Assembly (NCBI RefSeq): GCF_003334855.1
Contig: NZ_QOWE01000018.1
Span: 1-64,000 of the forward strand
DNA: 64,000 nucleotides
Direction of reading: 5' to 3'
From: Larkinella punicea
GTDB taxonomy: Bacteria; Bacteroidota; Bacteroidia; Cytophagales; Spirosomataceae
The first letter of the stretch is position 1; each line of letters begins with the position of its first letter. The notes beneath the pieces are model-generated. The model did no database searches. It had not been told where the DNA came from and saw only the letters and a program-made list of their open reading frames with translations. The position numbers were made by a program, and so were the translations under genes. Below are positions 57,217 through 64,000 of this stretch, one piece after another.

Positions 57217-59601
57217 TTACTCGCTTCGTAAACTTTCCACCGGGTTGGTCAGGGCCGCTTTCACACTTTGGAAACACACCGTCAGGAAGGCAATGGCGAT
57301 GGCCAGCAATCCTGCCAGCGCAAATACCCACCACGCAGGCTCAAGCTTGTATTCAAAGCTCTGGAGCCACTGCGTCATGGCGTACCAGGCAATGGGTGAA
57401 GCAATAACGATGGCGATGAATACCAGTTTCAAAAAGTCTTTCGACAGCAAGGCAACAATACTCGCAACCGATGCGCCGAGCACTTTGCGAACGCCAATTT
57501 CTTTGGTGCGTTGCTCGGCCGCAAAGGCGGTCAGACCAAACAGCCCCAGACAGGCAATAATAACGGCCAGAATAGTGAACGTCAGCAGGATTTCCCCCTG
57601 TTTCTGTTCCGCTTTGTACTGCTGTGAAAAGTTTTCATCGAGGAAATGGAAATCGAGCGTATTGGCCGGATCGAAGGTTTGGTAGACCGACCGGATGTAG
57701 GCCAGTGCCTCTCCAACTTTCGCAGGTTGAATCCGAACATAGACATTGTCTTTCTCAAAAGGAGCGGGCATCTGCAGCACCAACGGCTCGATTTTGTGTT
57801 GCAGCGAGTACGTGTGAAAGTCCTTGACCACTCCCACGACGCGGGCTTCGGCCGTGTTCTTGTCATTGTCGATGTAGTATTTCAACCGCTTCCCGACCGG
57901 ATTTTTCCAGCCGAGTTGTTTCACCAGCGTTTCATTGACCAAAACCGCACCCGTCAAATCGCTTTTGAACGATTCGGAGAAGTTGCGTCCGTTCAGTAAC
58001 TTGATTTCCATCGTTTTCAGGAAATCCGAATCGACGGAAAACTTCTGAACCATTTGGGTGCTGGCCGAAAGGACCCCGTTTTGTTCAAAGAACATGCCGT
58101 TGCCGCCAATGTTGTTGTTGCCAATCGGATTGCTGGCGGCTGACGCGTTCTCGATCAACGGGTTACGCATCAGGGCTTCTTTCAGGGCTTCAATGCGCTG
58201 ACGGGTTTCCTGGCTGCTGATGTGGAACGTCAATACCTGTTCTTTATTGAAACCCAAATCTTTGTGCATCACAAATCCCATCTGTCGATAGACAATCCCG
58301 GAGCAGGCAATCAGCGCAATGGTGGCCACAAACTGGAAAACCACCAGCGATTTCTTGAAAACGATGCTGCCCGCCTGGTTGCCAAGTTGACCTCGCAAAG
58401 CCGCCACCGGTCGAAAACCGGACAACATCAGCGCAGGATATAAACCGCTCAACGCGCCAATCACCAGCGACAAGGCGGCTACAATCAGGAAAGTGTTTGG
58501 TAAGCTGTCAATGACCAATGCCTTGTCGGACAGTTGGTTGAAGTAAGGGAGGGCCAGTGTGACCAGCGCCGTACTGACCAAACCCGCCATGAAAGTCATG
58601 AGCATGGACTCGGCCAGAAATTGCCCGATTAGTTGCGCCCGATGCGAGCCAATCGCTTTCCGCACGCCGACTTCGCGGGTTCGTTTCAGGGCGCGGGCCG
58701 TGTACAAATTCACGTAATTGATGCAGGCAATCAGCAGAATCAGCCCTGCCACTATCGAGAAAATGGAGACCGTGCGGGCGGTGCCGTTCGGACTGATTTC
58801 GTAGTCGAGTTGCGAGTGAAGGTGAATGGAGGTCAGGGGCTGGAATTCAATGCGGTAAGTCAGATCACCCATTTCTTTTTTCAGGTATTTCTGGAAGAAA
58901 CCCGGCATTTTAGCTTCCAGCTTTTTGTAGTCGCTTCCTTCGGTCAGCAATAGATACGTATACAGTTCAAAAGCCTGCCAGCCGTTGGTATAATTGGGTG
59001 GTAATGAGCGCAAAGCTCTGAAACGCAAATGCGAATTGGCCGGAATATCGTCAATAACACCGGTAACCGTATTGGGGAAATTATTACTGAACAGAACGAC
59101 TTTTCCGATCGCTTTTCGGGCGTCTCCGAACAGGTTTTCGGCCACGGTTTTCGTCAGAACGATGCTCTGCGGTTTGGTCAGTGCCGACGCCGGATCGCCG
59201 AACAGAAACGGAAAGGTAAACACCTCAAATACCGACTGATCCGTGAAAATAATGTCGCCTACGTCAATTTTTTTGTCGTTGTACGTCATCTGTCCACCGC
59301 CTTCCATACTGATCCGGACGGCATTTTCAACCTCCGGATAGTCGTTTTTCAGAGCAGGGCCAAATGGCGCGGAGGTAGGAGCGAGCTTCAGATTTCCACC
59401 CGGCCACTGGGCATAATGAACTACCCGAACAATCCGATCCGCCTTGGTATGAAACCGGTCGAAACTCAACTCATCGGCAACATAAAGTACCATGAGCCAC
59501 ACCGCAGCCATGCCGATTCCAAGACCGACTACGTTCAGACCGCTGAAGAGCTTGTTTTTCCAGAATGTCCGAAGCGTGATTTTTATGTAATTGTATAGCA
59601 T
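57217..59601 (-). CDS. MacB/FtsX-type ABC transporter permease
   Basis: A 794-residue inner-membrane permease with a duplicated MacB_PCD plus FtsX layout. It starts MLYNYIKITLRTFWKNKLFSGLNVVGLGIGM (first helix), has a large periplasmic domain to about 280, then three helices. A second periplasmic domain and the last three helices (GLFGLTAFAAEQRTKEIGVRKVLGA) follow. RALKRTREVGVRKAIGS is the coupling motif. Such permeases pump signals or lipoproteins, often in defence against antimicrobial peptides. No ATPase gene is adjacent. Confidence 0.92.
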   Translation of the reverse strand: MLYNYIKITLRTFWKNKLFSGLNVVGLGIGMAAVWLMVLYVADELSFDRFHTKADRIVRVVHYAQWPGGNLKLAPTSAPFGPALKNDYPEVENAVRISMEGGGQMTYNDKKIDVGDIIFTDQSVFEVFTFPFLFGDPASALTKPQSIVLTKTVAENLFGDARKAIGKVVLFSNNFPNTVTGVIDDIPANSHLRFRALRSLPPNYTNGWQAFELYTYLLLTEGSDYKKLEAKMPGFFQKYLKKEMGDLTYRIEFQPLTSIHLHSQLDYEISPNGTARTVSIFSIVAGLILLIACINYVNLYTARALKRTREVGVRKAIGSHRAQLIGQFLAESMLMTFMAGLVSTALVTLALPYFNQLSDKALVIDSLPNTFLIVAALSLVIGALSGLYPALMLSGFRPVAALRGQLGNQAGSIVFKKSLVVFQFVATIALIACSGIVYRQMGFVMHKDLGFNKEQVLTFHISSQETRQRIEALKEALMRNPLIENASAASNPIGNNNIGGNGMFFEQNGVLSASTQMVQKFSVDSDFLKTMEIKLLNGRNFSESFKSDLTGAVLVNETLVKQLGWKNPVGKRLKYYIDNDKNTAEARVVGVVKDFHTYSLQHKIEPLVLQMPAPFEKDNVYVRIQPAKVGEALAYIRSVYQTFDPANTLDFHFLDENFSQQYKAEQKQGEILLTFTILAVIIACLGLFGLTAFAAEQRTKEIGVRKVLGASVASIVALLSKDFLKLVFIAIVIASPIAWYAMTQWLQSFEYKLEPAWWVFALAGLLAIAIAFLTVCFQSVKAALTNPVESLRSE

Positions 59602-59800
59602 AGCCGATGCGGTATTGACGTTTAAAAAACCGGAAACCGATCACCTGGAATGAAAACGAAGCCAGGCTGTTCAGGTCAGGCCCAAAAGCCGTACCAAAGA
59701 ACTAACACCCTTGTTTCCAGCAAAATAAAGACCATTCGGTTCGTACATTGTCCGCAAATGGACGGTTGGGCTGACCGCTGGCGGACAGGCACTCAAACCA

Positions 59801-60823
59801 TTACTTCACGGCCGGTTCCAGCAACCGGATCGTTCCGGCGTCGGCATCCATTTCGGCTTCAATGCCCAGCGGGACGGTGAATTTGTGCGTAATGTGACCG
59901 ATCATCGCGCCCGAATAGGCCGGTTTTTTCAGCGGAATAATGTGATCCCGAAAAACATCTTCCAGCGTCAGGGAACCGTAGCCTTTGCCGGGCTCGCAGT
60001 CGGTGCATTTCCCGAAAACAAAACCGCTGATCTGATCCAGAACGCCTGCCAGTTTGAGTTGCGTAATCATCCGGTCCATCCGGTAGACATCTTCGCCAAT
60101 ATCTTCGAGAAACAGAATGCTGTCTTTCCAGTCCGGCAGGTATTTAGAGCCCATCATGTGGCTCAAAACCGTCAGGTTACCGCCCACAAGCCGACCGCGG
60201 GCTTTGCCGGGGTGCAATGTGTCAATCCGGTCTTTGACCTGCGCCAGCAAGTCGCCTTTGTCGTGCGGGTTTTCCATCAAAACCGCCTGACCATCCATCA
60301 GCGTCTGTCGGAAATAGTTCACCGTGAACGGATTGAACGTCGCCGAACCCACCGGGCCGTGCATCGTCGCCAACCCGGTTTGGGCGTAAATGCCCAGCAG
60401 CAAGGCCGTTATGTCGCTGTAACCGACCAGAATTTTCGGATTCCGCCGGATCAGATTGTAATCGAGCAATGGCAACAGCCGGGCGCATCCCCAACCGCCG
60501 TGCATGGCCATGATGGCATTTACACTGGAATTGGCAAACATCGCGTTGAGGTCAGCGGCCCGGTCGGCATCGGTCCCGGCGAGGTAGCCGTAGCGGTCGA
60601 AAACGTGTTTGGCAATGACGGTTTTGAACCCCAGTGCCTGCAACGATTCTACCGCGACCTGCACGGTTTCGTGCGTGAAAGCCGGAGCCGCCGGGCCTAC
60701 CAGCGCCACCGTATCGCCCGGTTTAAGCCGCGGGGGTTTGATCACGGAAAGCGGTGGACGAAAAGCCGGGATGGCCGCAGCAGCGGTGAGCATTTGCAAA
60801 AAGTTTCGGCGGGAAAACGACAT
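59801..60823 (-). CDS. LD-carboxypeptidase (peptidase S66), Tat-exported
   Basis: A 340-residue protein with a twin-arginine leader (MSFSRRNFLQMLTAAAAIPAF). The S66 family is clear: LKPGDTVALVGPAAP, AIMAMHGGWGCARLLPLLDY, the catalytic Ser in LVGYSDITALL, MHGPVG, and the C-terminal GHITHKFTVPLGIEAEMD with the catalytic His. LD-carboxypeptidases trim the D-Ala of tetrapeptides during murein recycling or act on microcin-like peptides. The Tat signal implies periplasmic action, whereas E. coli LdcA is cytosolic. It is divergent from the nagB-like gene. Confidence 0.9.
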   Translation of the reverse strand: MSFSRRNFLQMLTAAAAIPAFRPPLSVIKPPRLKPGDTVALVGPAAPAFTHETVQVAVESLQALGFKTVIAKHVFDRYGYLAGTDADRAADLNAMFANSSVNAIMAMHGGWGCARLLPLLDYNLIRRNPKILVGYSDITALLLGIYAQTGLATMHGPVGSATFNPFTVNYFRQTLMDGQAVLMENPHDKGDLLAQVKDRIDTLHPGKARGRLVGGNLTVLSHMMGSKYLPDWKDSILFLEDIGEDVYRMDRMITQLKLAGVLDQISGFVFGKCTDCEPGKGYGSLTLEDVFRDHIIPLKKPAYSGAMIGHITHKFTVPLGIEAEMDADAGTIRLLEPAVK

Positions 60824-61006
60824 GAGACGGAAACGAGTAGTAGGAATTGCGGTAAAAAGAGTAACAAGATAAACCAGAATACGACGCGATTCCTTAATTT
60901 AGATCGCATTCGGCATTTTTAAAAAATTTTAAAATATTTTTATTGGTGTTACGAATAAGTATACCGAATTTTGCCGCACCGCACGAACCACAATCTACCA
61001 TTCGTT

Positions 61007-62965
61007 ATGATTTCTGAACCTTCCATTGTCGAAAATGCGTCGGGTCGTAAACCGGGTGAGCCGGTGCAATCGGCCATCACGTACGAAAAAATTCCGACGC
61101 ACATCTACGCCGATGCGAAAGATGCGTCCCGCGCCGTCGCCCACGAAATTGCGGATCTGATCCGTGCCAAACAGCAACAGGGCAAATTGTGTGTGCTGGG
61201 TCTGGCCACCGGCTCATCGCCCAAAACGGTGTATGCCGAACTCATCCGGCAACACCGCGAAGAAGGCCTGAGTTTCCATAACGTGGTGACGTTCAACCTG
61301 GACGAATATTATCCAATGGAACCCGATTCGCTGCAAAGCTACGTGCGGTTCATGAAGGAGCAATTGTTCGACCACGTCGACATTCCGGAAGGCAATTATC
61401 ATATTCCCGACGGAACCGTTCCGGTCAACAAAGTAGCTGAGTTCAGCCGGTCGTACGAAGAAAAAATGCAATCGTACGGTGGACTGGATTTTCAACTGCT
61501 TGGCATCGGGGGCAACGGTCACATCGGTTTTAACGAACCGGGTTCGCTGATCAATTCACACACCCGCCTGATGATGCTTGATCACTCGACGCGGGCGGCT
61601 GCGGCCATGGATTTTGGGAGTCTGGTAAGAACCCCGAAAAAAGCCATTACGATGGGCGTTGCCGCCATTCTAAGCGCCCGGCGGGTGGTTCTGCTGGCCT
61701 GGGGTGAACGCAAAGCGCCGGTGATCCGGGCCGCTTTGGAAGGCACCGTTACCGAATCCATTCCGGCTTCGTACCTCCAAACCCACCCCAATGCGCTGTT
61801 CGTGATCGATCAGGCGGCAGCGTCGGACCTGACCCGGATGCAAACGCCCTGGCTCGTCGATACCGTTGAGTGGGACAACAGCATGGTTAAAAAAGCCGTG
61901 ACCTACCTGTCGCGCTCGCTGAAAAAACCGGTGCTGAAACTGACCAACAAAGATTACAACGACAACGGGATGAGCGACTTGCTGGCGCAAGTGGGCCAGG
62001 CATACGATCTGAACATCGACGTTTTCAATCAACTGCAACATACGATTACGGGCTGGCCGGGTGGCAAGCCCAATGCCGACGATACGAAGCGCCCCGAACG
62101 CGCCCTGCCCGCCAGCAAACGCTGCCTGATTTTCAGCCCGCACCCCGACGATGACATCATTTCGATGGGGGGAACCTTCCAGCGACTGGTCGATCAGGGC
62201 CACGAGGTTCACGTGGGTTATCAGACATCTGGAAACATTGCCGTGGCCGATGACGAAGCCCTGCGGTTTGCGGATTATGTGGTGGATTTCAACGAGAAAT
62301 TCGGGATCGACAGCCCCGAAGCGACCCAGATTTTCCGCGATGCCGCCGAGTTCCTGCGCGCCAAGAAAGACAGTGAAATGGATTCGACGGAAGTCCGGTA
62401 CATCAAAGGATTGATCCGGAAAGGCGAAGCCAAATCGACCTGCCGGTTTGTCGGAATTCCCGTCGAAAACGCCCACTTTCTGAACATGCCGTTCTACGAA
62501 ACCGGCAAAGTGGAGAAGAGTGCGCTGAGCGAAGCCGACATTCAGGTGGTGATGGACGTCATCAAACAGATAAAACCGCACCAGATTTATGCCGCCGGTG
62601 ACCTCGCCGATCCGCACGGAACGCACAAAGTTTGCCTGGACGCCATCATGGAAGCCGTTCGCCGGTTGAAAAACGAGGACTTCATGCAGGATTGCTGGGT
62701 GTGGCTCTACCGCGGTGCCTGGGCCGAGTGGGATATTCACGAAATCGAAATGGCGGTTCCGATGTCGCCCGACCAGGTGATGCGCAAACGGCTCGGTATT
62801 TTCAAACACCAGTCGCAGAAAGACGGCGTGGTCTATCAGGGTTCCGATTCGCGGGAGTTCTGGCAACGCGCCGAAGAACGCAACCGGGCGACGGCCGGCT
62901 TGTATAACCAGCTTGGTCTGGCCGAATACGAAGCGATGGAAGCGTTTGTCCGCTGGAAATTTTAA
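61007..62965 (+). CDS. nagB: Glucosamine-6-phosphate deaminase fused to a PIG-L (LmbE) deacetylase-like domain
   Basis: I use the ATG at 61007; a TTG at 60971 is in frame. The 652-residue protein has a full NagB domain (about 35-300): LGLATGSSPKTVYAEL, FNLDEYYPM and GIGGNGHIGFNEPGS. NagB converts GlcN6P to Fru6P and ammonia. From about 365 a PIG-L/LmbE domain follows with the zinc motif SPHPDDDIISMGG (about 376-388) and a distal AAGDLADPHGTHKVC. This second domain could deacetylate a GlcNAc derivative before deamination, as suggested by the fusion. The layout is known from other Bacteroidota. A terminator follows 25 bp later. Confidence 0.92.
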   Translation: MISEPSIVENASGRKPGEPVQSAITYEKIPTHIYADAKDASRAVAHEIADLIRAKQQQGKLCVLGLATGSSPKTVYAELIRQHREEGLSFHNVVTFNLDEYYPMEPDSLQSYVRFMKEQLFDHVDIPEGNYHIPDGTVPVNKVAEFSRSYEEKMQSYGGLDFQLLGIGGNGHIGFNEPGSLINSHTRLMMLDHSTRAAAAMDFGSLVRTPKKAITMGVAAILSARRVVLLAWGERKAPVIRAALEGTVTESIPASYLQTHPNALFVIDQAAASDLTRMQTPWLVDTVEWDNSMVKKAVTYLSRSLKKPVLKLTNKDYNDNGMSDLLAQVGQAYDLNIDVFNQLQHTITGWPGGKPNADDTKRPERALPASKRCLIFSPHPDDDIISMGGTFQRLVDQGHEVHVGYQTSGNIAVADDEALRFADYVVDFNEKFGIDSPEATQIFRDAAEFLRAKKDSEMDSTEVRYIKGLIRKGEAKSTCRFVGIPVENAHFLNMPFYETGKVEKSALSEADIQVVMDVIKQIKPHQIYAAGDLADPHGTHKVCLDAIMEAVRRLKNEDFMQDCWVWLYRGAWAEWDIHEIEMAVPMSPDQVMRKRLGIFKHQSQKDGVVYQGSDSREFWQRAEERNRATAGLYNQLGLAEYEAMEAFVRWKF

Positions 62966-62989
62966 CGTACCCACCAACTTCTTTTGACC

Positions 62990-63020
62990 AGCCCCTGCCC
63001 TTCCGGCCGGGGCTTTTTTT
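62990..63020 (+). terminator. Rho-independent terminator of the nagB fusion gene
   Basis: AGCCCCTGCC pairs with GGCCGGGGCT (one mismatch), followed by a run of seven T ending at 63020. Confidence 0.8.
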
Positions 63021-63072
63021 GTACCCTGCCGTCGGTTGAATCGTTTTAAGGCCGATATGCGCCGGGATTCGG

Positions 63073-63891
63073 GTGCGCGGCTTTGAATCTGTCGGACCGG
63101 TGTCTATTTTTGCCGACACGCGGGCCATAACCCGCTCAATCTTTACCAACTTGACTTTAACCGACCGCGCCTTCTGGCTCAATTACTGGGAATCAAAAGA
63201 AGGGCTCATTTTCCAGATTCCAGACAAATACCCGTTTCTGCCCCTGATCCGGCAACTGGTGGCGGCTCACCCCATCCAGTCGGTGCTGGAACTGGGCGGT
63301 TTTCCGGGTTATTATTCGGTCTGGATGAAAAAACACCTGAACACCGACGCCACGCTGCTCGACTACGTTGTTCATCCGAAAATCCTGCATGAACTGGAAA
63401 AAGCGAACGGGTTGCCGGAACATTCCGTCGGGGTGATCGAAACCGATCTGTTTCAGTATTCGCCCCAACGCGGTTTTGACATGGTGACGTCGAACGGACT
63501 CATCGAACACTTCGACAACACGGCGGTTATTCTCGAAAAACACGTCGAATCGCTGAATCCGGGCGGTTTGTTACTCGTCACCCTGCCCAACTTCCGGGGG
63601 CTGAACGGCTGGTTTCAGAAGACGTTCGATCCGGAAAACTACGCCAAACACAACATCCGGTCGATGGATCTGGAGTTGCTCCGAACCACCAGTGAACGGC
63701 TAGGTCTGAAAAATATCAAGGTCTATTACGACGGGCGGTTTATGCTCTGGCTTGAGCGTGAATCCGAAAAACCGCTGCTGGGTCGCCTGCTCCGAAAGCT
63801 CCTGTGGCTTCCGCTGAAAGTGTTTTTCAAACTGGTTCCGGTTGAAACCAAAGTGTTTTCGCCCTACATCGTTCTGACGGCTACCAAATGA
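63073..63891 (+). CDS. Class I SAM-dependent methyltransferase
   Basis: There is no early ATG. A GTG at 63073 gives 272 residues, while a TTG at 63151 (LTLTDRAFWLNYWESK) would match the usual family start better. The methyltransferase fold shows motif I in VLELGGFPGYYSVWM, and FDMVTSNGLIEHF and LNPGGLLLVTLPNF further on. The C-terminal 50 residues are basic and hydrophobic (LLRKLLWLPLKVFFKLVP), possibly contacting the membrane. It overlaps the next gene by 4 bp (ATGA). With a glycosyltransferase next, it is probably the start of a polysaccharide or surface-glycan cluster. Confidence 0.82.
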   Translation: MRGFESVGPVSIFADTRAITRSIFTNLTLTDRAFWLNYWESKEGLIFQIPDKYPFLPLIRQLVAAHPIQSVLELGGFPGYYSVWMKKHLNTDATLLDYVVHPKILHELEKANGLPEHSVGVIETDLFQYSPQRGFDMVTSNGLIEHFDNTAVILEKHVESLNPGGLLLVTLPNFRGLNGWFQKTFDPENYAKHNIRSMDLELLRTTSERLGLKNIKVYYDGRFMLWLERESEKPLLGRLLRKLLWLPLKVFFKLVPVETKVFSPYIVLTATK

Positions 63892-64000
63892 AGGTTCTGC
63901 ACCTGAGCACGTTTCATCAGTTTGGCGGGGCGGCCATTGCCGCTAACCGGATCAATCAGGCGCTGAATCGGGCCGGTTTTTCGTCCGATATGCTGGTGGC
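63888..64000 (+). CDS. Glycosyltransferase, N-terminal part (cut by window end)
   Basis: An ATG at 63888 overlaps the stop of the methyltransferase gene. The visible 37 residues (MKVLHLSTFHQFGGAAIAAN, then a helix) are the typical start of GT-B type glycosyltransferases of family 4 or similar, with the GGAA loop after the first strand. It runs off the window, so its donor and acceptor cannot be assessed. Confidence 0.7.
   Translation, partial: MKVLHLSTFHQFGGAAIAANRINQALNRAGFSSDMLV

Overview
The window looks like a chromosome segment from a Cytophagales-type Bacteroidota (Spirosoma/Larkinella-like; this is inference). The evidence is SusC/SusD with sulfatases, a type IX secretion plug protein, DUF3276, DUF3667 and DUF58 proteins, and Bacteroidota-type promoters (TTTG, about 19 bp, TAnnTTTG) with few Shine-Dalgarno sites.

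Two parts are separated by a truncated tRNA-Asn at 17324-17370. Left of it (1 to about 17.3 kb) is the end of an integrative island that continues beyond base 1. From the attachment site inward it holds a tyrosine integrase, small element-borne genes (HTH protein, DUF2958, a coiled-coil protein), a serine recombinase beside an inverted repeat that could be invertible, and a radical SAM/SPASM enzyme. A possible peptide substrate for that enzyme is encoded in frame at the end of the recombinase ORF. Next come a Fic protein bracketed by two paralogous membrane proteins, and then a visibly AT-rich eight-gene operon (8484 down to 3337). The island ends in this window with a SIR2-type gene broken by an IS3-family element and truncated again at its 3' end by another mobile-element end.

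The AT-rich operon is the most unusual part. In order of transcription it encodes an acyl-carrier-like protein, a XRE repressor, an ImmA/IrrE-type metallopeptidase, a divergent thymidylate-synthase-like protein, a protein of the 5-hydroxymethyl-dU DNA kinase/aGPT-Pplase clade 3 helical family, a membrane-anchored and apparently catalytically degenerate dCTP-deaminase/dUTPase-fold protein, a MazG-like protein and its own holo-ACP synthase (AcpS). Most junctions overlap or abut. Two 15-bp operator-like palindromes, 22 bp apart, cover the only obvious promoter. The content suggests a regulated conflict or DNA-nucleotide modification system that uses a phosphopantetheine carrier. I know of no described system with this composition.

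Right of the tRNA fragment the sequence is richer in G+C and mostly core genome: tRNA-Thr(CGT), an ABC-F ATPase, a bestrophin, a T9SS plug protein, a serine hydrolase, a LytTR regulator, YchF, DUF3276, an RlpA-like protein, DUF58, a TlpA-like thioredoxin, a YdcF protein, PfkA, a PAP2 phosphatase and a TreY-MalQ fusion. At 40.3-50.2 kb lies a sulfated-glycan type locus: ECF sigma, FecR, SusC with an STN domain, SusD and two sulfatases. It is followed by a Dabb protein, a sugar-phosphate isomerase-like protein, a DUF1501 and DUF1549/1553 cytochrome pair, a MacB/FtsX permease, an LD-carboxypeptidase, a NagB-PIG-L fusion, a methyltransferase and the start of a glycosyltransferase. Several intergenic gaps in the core part hold long inverted repeats or palindrome clusters that look like dispersed repeat families.
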